From contig NZ_QGNA01000001.1 of assembly GCF_003173615.1 (NCBI RefSeq), positions 806,001 to 870,000 on the forward strand: DNA of 64,000 bases, read 5' to 3'. A model generated the notes under the pieces. That model searched no databases. It worked only from the letters and a program-made list of their open reading frames with translations, and was not told the DNA's origin. The first letter of the stretch is position 1, and each line of letters starts with the position of its first letter. The stretch comes from Falsiroseomonas bella (GTDB taxonomy: Bacteria; Pseudomonadota; Alphaproteobacteria; Acetobacterales; Acetobacteraceae). This document shows, piece after piece, positions 56,518-64,000 of this stretch. The translations under genes were made by a program, and so were the position numbers.

Positions 56518-57183
56518 TCAGCCTTCGGTGCCGGGGCGGGGGGCGGCGACCATGGCCAGGAATTCGCGGCGGGTGGAGGCGTCGTCGCGGAAGGCGCCGA
56601 GCATGCGGCTGGTCACCATCGTCACGCCGGGCTTGTGGACGCCCCGGGTGGTCATGCACTGGTGCGCGGCCTCGACCACCACGGCGACGCCCTTGGGCTT
56701 GAGGACGTCGTTGATCGTGTTGGCGATCTGCGCCGTCATCTTCTCCTGGATCTGCAGGCGCTTGGCATAGGCCTCGACCACGCGGGCGAGCTTGCTGATG
56801 CCGACGACGCGGCCATTCGGCAGGTAGGCGACATGCACCTTGCCGAGGATGGGCGCCATGTGGTGCTCGCAGGTGGATTCCAGGCGGATGTCGCGGAGCA
56901 GCACCATCTCGTCGTAGCCGTCCGTCTCCTCGAAGGAGCGGGCGAGGAGCTCGACGGGGTCTTCCTCGTAGCCGCAGAACCATTCGCGATAGGCGCGGGC
57001 GACGCGGGCGGGCGTGTCCTGCAGGCCCTCGCGGCTGGGGTCGTCACCGGCCCAGCGGAGCAGGGTGCGGATCGCGGCCTCGGCGTCCTCGCGCGTGGGA
57101 GGCGGCTCGGCAGCGGGGTTGGCCTTCGCCAGGTGGCGCGGGGGCGTCTGGATGTTCACAGCGTGGGAATCCTTGGGCGTCAT
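56518..57183 (-). CDS. folE: GTP cyclohydrolase I
   Basis: Makes 7,8-dihydroneopterin triphosphate from GTP, the first step of folate synthesis. The 221-aa product has the zinc/catalytic motif [40 protein letters not shown] and [11 protein letters not shown] with the second Cys. The N-terminal 40 residues are not conserved. ATG 57183 is used; a GTG at 57210 would add 9 residues. It lies just before apaG on the same strand but with 94 bp between them. Confidence 0.95.
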   Translation of the reverse strand: MTPKDSHAVNIQTPPRHLAKANPAAEPPPTREDAEAAIRTLLRWAGDDPSREGLQDTPARVARAYREWFCGYEEDPVELLARSFEETDGYDEMVLLRDIRLESTCEHHMAPILGKVHVAYLPNGRVVGISKLARVVEAYAKRLQIQEKMTAQIANTINDVLKPKGVAVVVEAAHQCMTTRGVHKPGVTMVTSRMLGAFRDDASTRREFLAMVAAPRPGTEG

Positions 57184-57304
57184 CTTGCGGCGGTCATCGG
57201 TCCGCGCCACCGCGGCACGGCGCCTTCCTCATCGGGGCAGATGGGGGCCGCCTTCGATCCCGCAATGGTGGGCGGCACGACCTCGGCGCGGGGCAAGCAG
57301 ACGC

Positions 57305-57712
57305 TCAGTGCAGGCGACTGGTCGGCAGATGCGGGCTGTCCAGGCTGAAGGCGGGGATGGCGACGTCGAAGGTCTCGCCGGTGCCGCTGACCACCATGTG
57401 ATAGGCGCCGCGCATGAAGCCGGAGGGCGTCGAGAGCGGCGTGCCGGAGGTGTATTCGAAGTTCTGGCCCGGCTCGAGCACGGGCTGCTCGCCGACCACG
57501 CCCTCCCCATGCACCTGCTGGGTGCGGCCCTGGCCGTCGGTGATGAACCAGCTGCGGCGAAGCAGCTGCACCGTCTCCTTGCCCTCGTTCACGATGGCGA
57601 CGCGGTAGGCCCAGACGTAATGGGCGCGTTCCGGCTCGGACTGGTCGGCAAGGTAGAAGGCGCGCACGGAGACGCGGATGGACCGGGTCGTCGCGCTGTA
57701 GCTCTCGGCCAT
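57305..57712 (-). CDS. apaG: ApaG domain protein
   Basis: A 135-aa fibronectin-III-like protein of the ApaG family, associated with Co2+ tolerance/Mg2+ efflux in enteric bacteria and of unclear mechanism. Diagnostic text: RAFYLADQSEPERAHYVWAY, VNEGKETVQLLRRSWFITDG, VVGEQPVLEPGQNFEYTSGT and PSGFMRGAYHMV. ATG 57712 is the family start; the frame stays open upstream through unrelated sequence. The LysE gene lies 46 bp upstream on the same strand. Confidence 0.94.
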   Translation of the reverse strand: MAESYSATTRSIRVSVRAFYLADQSEPERAHYVWAYRVAIVNEGKETVQLLRRSWFITDGQGRTQQVHGEGVVGEQPVLEPGQNFEYTSGTPLSTPSGFMRGAYHMVVSGTGETFDVAIPAFSLDSPHLPTSRLH

Positions 57713-57758
57713 GGCAGGGCTCTCCGCTGGGGCGCGTCGCGCGGCGCGGGGGCCTCTG

Positions 57759-58370
57759 TCAAGTCCCGCGGCGCAGCGCGACGGTGAGGCCGGCGCCGAC
57801 CAGCACGGCGCCGCCGGCGCGGTTGAGCACTCGGCGCAGGCCCGGGCGGCGCACCGCGCCGGAGAGACGCGCGGCGAGCAGCGCATAGGCGGCGGCGTTC
57901 AGCGCGCCGAGGGTGACGAAGGTCGCGACCAGGATGGCCGCCTGCGGCAGGAAGGGCCGCGCGGGATCGAGGAATTGCGGGACGAAGGCGACGAAGAAGA
58001 CGATGCTCTTCGGATTGAGCGCGGTGACGACATAGGCTTCCCGCATGGCGCGGCCGGCGGGCAAGGGCGGTGCCGCGGCAGCGTCCACCGGTGCGCGCCA
58101 GAGCTTCACGCCGAGCCAGATCAGGTAGGCCGCGCCGGCCCATTTCAGCGCTGTGAAGGCCGTGGCGGAGGCGGCGAGGAGCGCGCCCATGCCGGCCAGC
58201 GAGAGGCTCATCGCCGTCAGGTCGCCGAGCGCGACGCCGGCGGCCAGCGGCAGCGCGTTGCGCGCGCCGCCGCCGAGCGACTGCCCGATGACGAGCAGGA
58301 TGGTCGGGCCGGGGATCAGCAGCATGGCCGTCGCCGCGGCGACGAAGGCGAGCCAGAGGGAGAGATCCAT
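57759..58370 (-). CDS. LysE family amino acid/metabolite exporter
   Basis: A 203-aa LysE/RhtB-type exporter with about six helices. The opening FVAAATAMLLIPGPTILLVI, the GGGARNALPLAAGVALGDLT motif after helix 1 and ALNPKSIVFFVAFVPQF are characteristic of RhtB-like members that export amino acids or homoserine lactones. ATG 58370 begins MDLSLWLAF. The upstream 289 bp up to the next gene contain an imperfect GTGTG/CACAC hairpin near 58440-58480 but no other clear element. Confidence 0.9.
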   Translation of the reverse strand: MDLSLWLAFVAAATAMLLIPGPTILLVIGQSLGGGARNALPLAAGVALGDLTAMSLSLAGMGALLAASATAFTALKWAGAAYLIWLGVKLWRAPVDAAAAPPLPAGRAMREAYVVTALNPKSIVFFVAFVPQFLDPARPFLPQAAILVATFVTLGALNAAAYALLAARLSGAVRRPGLRRVLNRAGGAVLVGAGLTVALRRGT

Positions 58371-58659
58371 CGCGAGGCATCCGCCGGCCGGTTCACGTCG
58401 GACCACACCACGCGCGAGCGGCCTTGCGCAATCCCGCGCGGCGTGTGTCGCGGCTTTGCCGCGCGGCACACACCGCGTCGCGGCGTTGTGACGTGCGCGC
58501 GCAGGCGCGGCGTCGCAGGTTCCGTCGCATCCGGATGAGGTCCGGGAACGCGAGGCCCGTGTCGAGCATTGTGGCAACGGGCACCCGCGGCGGAGCAGGG
58601 CAGACAAAGGATCCCGCACCGCCCCGCGACCACGCCGCGGCTGCATGGAGGAACTCCGC

Positions 58660-59352
58660 ATGCACCTCGATCTCCGGCTCGAAAGGGCCCTTGAGCGCGT
58701 CGAACTGGTCACCGGCGTCGGCACGCGCGATGCCGGCCGAATGTGCGTGATGTCGCTGGTCGCATGCCTGGCCGGCGAGGAACATGGCGACAGCCCGAGC
58801 TGCGCCTCGGCGCTGATCCGCGCCTTCGCCATCCCGTTGAACGACAACATGCCGCATGCGGTCCGGCAGCGGCTGAAGCCCTTCGCGCCGCGCATCCTCG
58901 GCACGCAGGACGGCCAGGATCCCGCGCGGGCCGAACTGCTGCGCATGGCGCTGGCGGAGGAGATCCTGCCGCGGCTCGGCGGGCGGAACGCACAGCCGGC
59001 GCGCCGCTTCGCCGGCCCGCTGTGGCGGCTGTGGTCGCTGCTCGGCATGCGGCGGCTGGAGCGCGAGGCGGAGTGGATGATGGACCGCGCGGTGGCGCTG
59101 GCGGACGGCGCCGACATGGCGCGGGCCGTCGCGGCGGCGGGCGCGGTCGGGCGGCTGCTGGCGCGCGCGGCCCGCGACGCGACCGACCCGCGCGAGGCGG
59201 ACCGGCTGTGGGACATGGCGATCGGGCTGCTCGACCGGATGTGCGACATCGGCGCGCAGCGCATGCCGGCGCAGGCGGTCTGGGCGTCCCGGCTCGAACA
59301 TGTGTTCGAGGCCCGGGCCGCGCGTGGCCTGGCGGATACCGCCCGGATCTGA
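58660..59352 (+). CDS. Hypothetical helical protein
   Basis: A 230-aa product from ATG 58660 (GGAGGA six bases upstream; ATG 58645 is an alternative). It is entirely helical and Ala/Arg/Leu-rich: AGEEHGDSPSCASALIRAFA, PLNDNMPHAVRQRLKPFAPR, LRMALAEEILPRLGGRNAQP, and EREAEWMMDRAVALADGADM. The 58-59 kb location between LysE and the ABC operon gives no clue. No transmembrane segment or signal. I do not recognise it; it is unlike known regulators. Confidence 0.6.
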   Translation: MHLDLRLERALERVELVTGVGTRDAGRMCVMSLVACLAGEEHGDSPSCASALIRAFAIPLNDNMPHAVRQRLKPFAPRILGTQDGQDPARAELLRMALAEEILPRLGGRNAQPARRFAGPLWRLWSLLGMRRLEREAEWMMDRAVALADGADMARAVAAAGAVGRLLARAARDATDPREADRLWDMAIGLLDRMCDIGAQRMPAQAVWASRLEHVFEARAARGLADTARI

Positions 59353-59472
59353 CAGGGCGGGCGCGGTCGCGCCCCGTCATCGGTGCCTGGGGAAGCGGCG
59401 GTCACCACAAGGTGACCGCCGTTTCCGTGTTGGCGGAAAGTGTTTGACGCAGCCGCGGGCACATGCCTAAAT

Positions 59473-59509
59473 CCGTTCGTATCTGGATAGATCGTTCAAA
59501 TACGAACGG
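59473..59509. promoter_or_regulatory. Perfect palindrome upstream of the ABC operon; probable IclR operator
   Basis: CCGTTCGTAT (59473-59482) is repeated exactly inverted as ATACGAACGG (59500-59509), with a 17-bp spacer. It lies 40 bp before the first ATG of an operon that ends in an IclR regulator, so binding by that protein is the simplest hypothesis. A partial TTCGTAT/ATACGAA core of this kind resembles IclR-type sites. No -10/-35 pair was confidently placed. Confidence 0.65.
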
Positions 59510-59548
59510 CCCATCCGGATCGGAAGCCACGGACGGGATGGGCGCGCG

Positions 59549-60343
59549 ATGGCTCGCACGGTGCCGGCGCTGGAGATGCAGGCGGTCACGCGGCGCTTCC
59601 CCGCGCGTGAGCGCGGCGCCCTGCCCTTCACCGCGATCGAGCGGCTGAGCTTTCATGTCGCCCCCGGCGAGTTCGTGGCCCTCGTCGGCCCGTCGGGCTG
59701 CGGCAAGAGCACGGTGCTGAACCTGGTATCCGGGCTCGACCGCCCGAGCGAAGGCCAAGTCTTCCTCAGCGGCGAAGAGGTGACGGGCCCGAGCAGCCAT
59801 GTCGGCTTCATGCTGCAGAAGGACCTGCTGCTGCCCTGGCGCAGCATCCGCCGCAACGTGGAGTTCGGGCTGGAGGCGCGCGGGCTTTCCGCCGCCGAAC
59901 GCGCCGCGCGGATCGAGCGCGAGCTGCGCCGCTGCCGCCTGACCGACTACGCCGAACGCTACCCGCACCAGCTTTCGGGCGGCCAGCGGCAGCGCGCCGC
60001 GCTGGCGCGCACCCTGGCGATAGAACCTTCGCTGGTGCTGCTCGACGAGCCCTTCTCGGCGCTGGATGCACAAACGAAGATCCTGCTGCAGCGCAGCTTC
60101 GCGCAGACGATCTCGGCCTCCGGCGTCACCACGCTGCTGATCACGCACGACTTGAACGAGGCGGTGGCGATGGCCGACCGCATCCTTGTGATGAGCGAGC
60201 GGCCCGGCCGCATCGTGGAGGAGATCGCGGTGGGACTGCCCGACCGCGACAACCCGATCGCGCGGCAATCCATGCCGCGCGCACAGGAGCTGGTGCGCCA
60301 CCTGCTGCACGCGCTGCACCTGGACGAGGCCGTGGATGCCTGA
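59549..60343 (+). CDS. ABC importer ATP-binding protein (SsuB/TauB-like)
   Basis: ATPase of 264 aa with Walker A GPSGCGKSTVLNLVSG, Q-loop GFMLQKDLLLPW, signature LSGGQRQRAALARTL, Walker B LVLLDEPFSALD and switch LITHDLNEAV. The sequence clusters with nitrate/sulfonate/taurine importers (NitT/TauT family). The downstream SBP and permease complete the system. Stop to SBP gap is 18 bp. Confidence 0.94.
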   Translation: MARTVPALEMQAVTRRFPARERGALPFTAIERLSFHVAPGEFVALVGPSGCGKSTVLNLVSGLDRPSEGQVFLSGEEVTGPSSHVGFMLQKDLLLPWRSIRRNVEFGLEARGLSAAERAARIERELRRCRLTDYAERYPHQLSGGQRQRAALARTLAIEPSLVLLDEPFSALDAQTKILLQRSFAQTISASGVTTLLITHDLNEAVAMADRILVMSERPGRIVEEIAVGLPDRDNPIARQSMPRAQELVRHLLHALHLDEAVDA

Positions 60344-60361
60344 GACGAAGGGGAACCGGGA

Positions 60362-61339
60362 ATGACGATCAGCCGCCGCATGATGCTCGGCGCCACGCTC
60401 GCGCTGCCGGCGCTGGGCAGCGCCTCGGCGCAGGAAGCCGTGACCTACCTGTTCCCGGCGCCGCCCTTCCTGCCGGCCTTCGCGCCGCACCAGCTTGCGA
60501 TGAGGCGCGGCTACTACGCGGCGAACGGGCTGAACGTGACCTTCCAGACCGGCCAGGGCGGCGCGAATGTCGCGACGCAGGTCGGCACGGGCAACGCGAC
60601 GCTCGGCGGCGGCGTGGGCGAGACCTCGATGCTGGTGCGCGCCAACGGCGTGCCGGTGCGCGGCGTCGGGCTGCTCGGCGGCCGTTCCCTGTTCCACATC
60701 GCGGTGCGCAAGGCGGCGAACATCGCCGACGTGGCCTCGATGCGCGGCAAGAAGGTGGGCGTCATCGGCTTCCAGGACACCGGCTTCTACGCGCTGCTCG
60801 GCGTGCTGGCGGCGAACGGCATGCGGCGCACCGACCTGCAGATCCAGGCGGTGGGCGCGGCCGGCGTGGTGCAGCTGATGATCTCGGGCGGCGTGGACGC
60901 GATCATGGCGGTGCCGGAGTGGACGGACGCGATCCGGGAAGCCGGCGTGGAGGTGGATGTCATCGACATCAACGCGATCTTCCCGGCGCTGGCGCAGGCG
61001 ATCATGACCAGCGACACCACCGCGCAGCGCCGCCCGGAGGTGGTGCGCGGCTTCGTGACGGCGGTGCTGAAGGCGGTGCGCGACTGCATGGAGGACCCCG
61101 CCGCCGCCACGCGCGACTATGTCGCGCAGGTGCCGCAGCATCGCGGCAAGGAGGCGGGGATCGAGCGGATCATCCGCACCTACGCCACCACGGTCTATCC
61201 GACCACGCCGCCTTCCGCGCTCGGCCGCTTCAACCCGGAACGCCTGGCGGCGACCCAGAAGTTCTACATGGACAACGAGATCATCCGGAACGCGGTGCCG
61301 GTGGCCGAGCTCTATTCCAACGACTTCGTCGGATCATGA
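60362..61339 (+). CDS. ABC importer substrate-binding protein (NMT1/TauA-like)
   Basis: Periplasmic binding protein of 325 aa with a signal that contains RR (SRRMMLGATLALPALGSASA) and cleavage near AQ. The mature part has LFPAPPFLPAFAPHQLAMRR-GYY, GGGVGETSMLVRANGVPVRG, and YVAQVPQHRGKEAGIERI, typical of the NMT1/SsuA-like fold. The ligand may be a sulfonate, an amine or a short acid; it is not decidable from sequence. The stop overlaps the permease ATG by 4 bp. Confidence 0.9.
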   Translation: MTISRRMMLGATLALPALGSASAQEAVTYLFPAPPFLPAFAPHQLAMRRGYYAANGLNVTFQTGQGGANVATQVGTGNATLGGGVGETSMLVRANGVPVRGVGLLGGRSLFHIAVRKAANIADVASMRGKKVGVIGFQDTGFYALLGVLAANGMRRTDLQIQAVGAAGVVQLMISGGVDAIMAVPEWTDAIREAGVEVDVIDINAIFPALAQAIMTSDTTAQRRPEVVRGFVTAVLKAVRDCMEDPAAATRDYVAQVPQHRGKEAGIERIIRTYATTVYPTTPPSALGRFNPERLAATQKFYMDNEIIRNAVPVAELYSNDFVGS

Positions 61340-62172
61340 GCGGCGCGGTGGAGAGCGCGGCCGCCCCGAAGCCCAGCCGCGCCTTCGGCGGCGCGCGGCG
61401 CGACTGGGCCGGCAGCCTGATGCTGCCCGCGGCCACGCTCTCCGTCGCGGTCGTGGTGCTGCTGGCCTGGCAGTTCCTGCCGCCGGCCTTCGGCGTGCCG
61501 AAATACGTGATCCCGACCGTCACCGACCTGGTGGCGGAGATGGGGCGCATGTGGGCGGACGAGGATCTGGCACAGCATGTGGTCTCCACCGCCGTCTGGT
61601 CGGTGGTGGGCTTCGTGCTGGGCGGGCTGTTCGGCGCGGTGTTCGGCTATCTGCTGGGCCTGAGCCCGCTGTGGGAGAAGGTGCTGTCGCCCTATCTGCT
61701 GGGGCTGCAGATCGCGCCGAAGGTCGCCTTCGCGCCGCTGTTCATCATGTGGTTCGGCTACAACGCCATGCCGAAGCTGCTTGTGACCGTGCTGATCGTG
61801 TTCTTCCCGATCCTCGTCAACGTGCTGCAATCCATGCGCGTGGCCGACCGGGACCTGGTGAACCTGGCGCGGGCCTATTCGATGTCGCGCGCGCAGGTGT
61901 TCTGGAAGGTGCTGTTCCCTTCCTCCATGCCGTCGCTGATGGCGGGGCTGCGCATCGGCGCGACGCTGGCGGTGATCGGGATCACCGTGGGCGAGGTGGT
62001 GGGATCGCAGGTCGGGCTCGGCTACCTCATCGTCTATGGGCAGGGCGCGGCGAACACGGCGATGGTGTTCAACGCGATCATCCTGCTGACGGTGATCGGG
62101 ATTGCGATGTACTGGGCTGTGGCGGCGATCGAGGCACGGGTGCTGCACTACATCCCGCGCGCGGTGGCGTGA
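61336..62172 (+). CDS. ABC importer permease (SsuC/TauC-like)
   Basis: Permease of 278 aa with about six helices. The cytoplasmic EAA-type loop is RAYSMSRAQVFWKVLFPSSM, followed by GLRIGATLAVIGITVGEVVG. The N-terminal extension of about 25 residues is polar. It belongs with the preceding ATPase and SBP. The one-base overlap with the SDR start (ATG at 62172) ties import to metabolism. Confidence 0.93.
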   Translation: MSGAVESAAAPKPSRAFGGARRDWAGSLMLPAATLSVAVVVLLAWQFLPPAFGVPKYVIPTVTDLVAEMGRMWADEDLAQHVVSTAVWSVVGFVLGGLFGAVFGYLLGLSPLWEKVLSPYLLGLQIAPKVAFAPLFIMWFGYNAMPKLLVTVLIVFFPILVNVLQSMRVADRDLVNLARAYSMSRAQVFWKVLFPSSMPSLMAGLRIGATLAVIGITVGEVVGSQVGLGYLIVYGQGAANTAMVFNAIILLTVIGIAMYWAVAAIEARVLHYIPRAVA

Positions 62173-62915
62173 TGCGCCACATGCTGGATGGCCGCACGGT
62201 GCTGGTGACGGGCGCGGCGCGCGGCGTGGGGCGCGCGCTGGCGGAAGCCTGCATCGGCGCCGGTGCGCGGGTGGTGATCGCGGATGTGCTGGAGGAAGCG
62301 GGCCGCGCGACGGCGGCCGAGATCGGCGCGCGCTTCGTCCCGGTGGATCTGGCGGATCCTGGCAGCATCGCGGCGATGGCGGACAGCATCGCGCGCACCG
62401 AAGGCGTGCTGCACGGCCTGGTGAACAATGCCGCCATCGCCACGGGCATCGGCGGGCCGGAATACGACGCGATCGACATCGGCACCTGGGACCGCGTGAT
62501 GACCGTGAATGTCCGCGGCACCTGGCTGGTGACGCGGGCGCTCGGGAAGATGCTGGCGGAGAGCGGCAGCGGGCGGGTGGTGAACCTCGCCTCCGACACC
62601 GCGCTGTGGGGCGCGCCGCGGCTGCTGGCCTATGTGGCGAGCAAGGGCGCGGTGATCTCCATGACGCGCAGCCTGGCCCGCGAGATGGGGCCGCGCGGCA
62701 TCGGCGTGACGGCGGTCGCGCCCGGCATCCTGCGCAACGAGGCGACGGAATACGTGCCGGCCGAGCGGCACGCGCTGTACGAGAACGGCCGCGCGGCGCC
62801 GGGCCCGATGATGCCGGAGGACATCGCGCCGACGGTGGTCTTCCTGCTGACGCCGGGCGCGCTGGCGGTGACCGGGCAGGTCCTGCCGGTGAACAACGGA
62901 TTCGTCTTCACATGA
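62172..62915 (+). CDS. SDR family oxidoreductase
   Basis: NAD(P)-dependent short-chain dehydrogenase of 247 aa. Cofactor motif TGAARGVGRALAEA, NNAA in GLVNNAAIATG, the catalytic YxxxK in AYVASKGAVISM, and the C-terminal TGQVLPVNNGFVF. DVLEEAG after strand 2 (Asp) suggests NAD preference. It overlaps both neighbours: the permease upstream by one base and the hydrolase ATG by 4 bp downstream. It probably oxidises an alcohol group of the imported compound; inference. Confidence 0.93.
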   Translation: MRHMLDGRTVLVTGAARGVGRALAEACIGAGARVVIADVLEEAGRATAAEIGARFVPVDLADPGSIAAMADSIARTEGVLHGLVNNAAIATGIGGPEYDAIDIGTWDRVMTVNVRGTWLVTRALGKMLAESGSGRVVNLASDTALWGAPRLLAYVASKGAVISMTRSLAREMGPRGIGVTAVAPGILRNEATEYVPAERHALYENGRAAPGPMMPEDIAPTVVFLLTPGALAVTGQVLPVNNGFVFT

Positions 62916-63700
62916 ACCGCCTGATGGTCGCCGGAACCGCGCTGCTGCATCGCCCGGGCACCGGCCCGACGCTCGTGCTGCTGCACGGCATCGGCAGCGA
63001 TGCCGAGACCTGGCTGCCGCTGATCGGCGCGCTGCCGGCGGATTGGAATGTGCTGGCCTGGTGGGCGCCGGGCTATGGCGCCTCCGCGCCCGTCGCGCCG
63101 GATGCGCCGACGCCGGACGATTACGCGATGCGCCTGGCGGAGATCCTCGCGGGGATGCGGCTGGAGCGCGTGGCGCTGGTGGGCCATTCGCTCGGCGCGC
63201 TCTTCGCCGGGCGTTTCGCGGCGCGCTGGGCGGAGCGCGTCGGTGCGCTGGCGCTGCTCTCGCCGGCGCTGGGCTATCGCGTGCCGGCCGGCGCCGCGCT
63301 GCCGGCGAATGTGCAGGGGCGCATCGACGATCTGGTCGCGCTCGGGCCGACGGAATTCGCGGCGAAGCGCGCGGCGCGGCTGGTGCACCGCCCGGAGGCG
63401 CTGGCCGGCGTGCAGCGGGCGATGGCGCTGGTGAAGCCGGAGGGCTACGCGCAGGCGGTGCGGGCGCTGGGTGCGGGCGACCTGCTCGCGGATGCGGCGC
63501 GGATTGCGCGCCCGGTGCTGGTGGCCTGCGGCGAGCAGGATGTGGTGACGCCGCCGGACAATGCGCGGAGCCTGCACGCCGCGCTGCCCGCCGGCAGCAC
63601 GCTGCAGCTGATCCCCGAAGCCGGCCACGCCATGCCGCAGGAAACGCCGGAGGCGCTGGCGGCGCTGCTGGAAGCGGCGGTGGAGGCCACGCATGGGTGA
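62912..63700 (+). CDS. Alpha/beta hydrolase
   Basis: Serine hydrolase of 262 aa. The oxyanion His-Gly is in LLHGIGSDAETW, the nucleophile elbow is GHSLGAL, the acid is in ACGEQDVVTPPD and the His in PEAGHAMP. The sequence is similar to lactonase/esterase-type members such as 3-oxoadipate enol-lactonase (PcaD-like) but no specific function can be claimed. It is coupled to SDR (4-bp overlap) and to the IclR gene (8-bp overlap). Confidence 0.9.
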   Translation: MNRLMVAGTALLHRPGTGPTLVLLHGIGSDAETWLPLIGALPADWNVLAWWAPGYGASAPVAPDAPTPDDYAMRLAEILAGMRLERVALVGHSLGALFAGRFAARWAERVGALALLSPALGYRVPAGAALPANVQGRIDDLVALGPTEFAAKRAARLVHRPEALAGVQRAMALVKPEGYAQAVRALGAGDLLADAARIARPVLVACGEQDVVTPPDNARSLHAALPAGSTLQLIPEAGHAMPQETPEALAALLEAAVEATHG

Positions 63701-64000
63701 GGCCGCGGAGGACGCCTATCTCTCGCCGCCAGTGCAGCGCGCGACGCGGCTGCTGCGCCGCATCGCGGAGGGCGACCGCGTGACGAACATGTCGCGCACG
63801 GCGCGCGAGCTCGACATCAGCCGCACCACGCTGTTGCGCCTGCTGCACACGCTGGAGGCGGAGCGCTTCATCGAGCCGGCGGGCGATGCGGGCTGGCGGA
63901 TCGGGCCGGGGCTGATCGGCATCGCGGCGCATGCGTTCGGCTCCGGCGACCTGGCGGAAGCGGCGCAGCCCGTGTTGCAGCGCCTGGCGGAGACGCTCGG
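63693..64000 (+). CDS. IclR family transcriptional regulator, 3' end cut by the window
   Basis: The first 102 codons of an IclR-type regulator run to the end of the window. The winged HTH is visible: SPPVQRATRLLRRIAEGDRV, ARELDISRTTLLRLLHTLEA, and the wing SRTT-to-RFIEPAGDAGWRIGPGL, with the linker into the effector-binding domain (VLQRLAETLG). The ATG at 63693 overlaps the hydrolase stop. It probably controls the operon that starts at 59549 through the palindrome at 59473. Confidence 0.88.
   Translation, partial: MGEAAEDAYLSPPVQRATRLLRRIAEGDRVTNMSRTARELDISRTTLLRLLHTLEAERFIEPAGDAGWRIGPGLIGIAAHAFGSGDLAEAAQPVLQRLAETL

Noticed and set aside
59402..61141. Minus-strand open frame opposite the ABC importer genes
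   Set aside because: Shadow frame; the importer genes have unmistakable motifs.

Overview
The window looks like chromosomal DNA of a high-GC alphaproteobacterium, most likely a member of the Acetobacteraceae close to Roseomonas. This is inferred from the roughly 70 percent GC codon use, the SRP RNA-dnaX-ybaB-recR order, rplU-rpmA-obgE, CIRCE-controlled groESL, and families typical of this group (Usg, DUF3035 lipoprotein, DUF3008, RecX, MgtC). No plasmid or phage backbone is present. One edge gene (an IclR regulator at the right end) is cut by the window.

Layout. 1-3.1 kb: SRP RNA and the dnaX/ybaB/recR replication-repair operon. 3.1-7.1 kb: a ferritin-like stress protein, three tRNA genes (Arg-CCT, Ser-CGA, Thr-CGT), MgtC, DUF3008, and rplU-rpmA-obgE. 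A perfect 82-bp tandem repeat carrying copies of the tRNA-Arg 3' end follows that tRNA. 7.1-10.2 kb: first HlyD/permease/ATPase exporter. 10.2-16.2 kb: envelope-lipid block (lipid kinase, LpxH-like phosphoesterase, GT4 glycosyltransferase, DUF374 acyltransferase, waaA, lpxK). 16.3-22.2 kb: glutathione transferase, then a TetR gene with a large perfect palindromic operator heading a second HlyD/permease/ATPase exporter, and an MFS transporter. 22.3-25.7 kb: XRE regulator, TauD-like dioxygenase, MFS, Usg. 25.8-28.7 kb: groES-groEL with two CIRCE sites, then a cold-shock gene. 28.7-33.6 kb: a stress-type hypothetical, a PLP-lyase/amidohydrolase/rhodanese/cupin group, a secreted lectin-fold protein and TerB. 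33.8-40.1 kb: lipoprotein, chemoreceptor, argD-argF, and two neighbouring exported proteins sharing a repeat motif. 40.2-46.7 kb: recX, azlCD, an MntA-HepT type toxin-antitoxin pair, ileS-lspA-DUF3035. 46.7-53.8 kb: hslO, RidA, exported proteins, an MFS gene in a patchy region, a transposase-derived protein and a choloylglycine-hydrolase-like enzyme. 53.9-59.4 kb: Crp/Fnr regulator, ABC-F ATPase, folE, apaG, LysE. 59.5-64 kb: a catabolic operon (SsuBAC/TauABC-like importer, SDR, alpha/beta hydrolase, IclR regulator) behind a palindromic operator.

Most of the window is core housekeeping and envelope biogenesis. The parts that standard annotation would miss are the tRNA-derived tandem repeat, the 53-bp tetR palindrome, a low-GC mosaic segment inside ileS, the MntA-HepT pair, the shared DGTxxNPPGTAAxRAxDRA repeat in two adjacent exported proteins, and two copies of a composite intergenic repeat whose terminator-like hairpin points against the flanking genes. 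I did not find a clearly new multi-gene defence or metabolic system. The PLP-lyase/amidohydrolase/rhodanese group and the IclR-linked operon are the best candidates for uncharacterised pathways.
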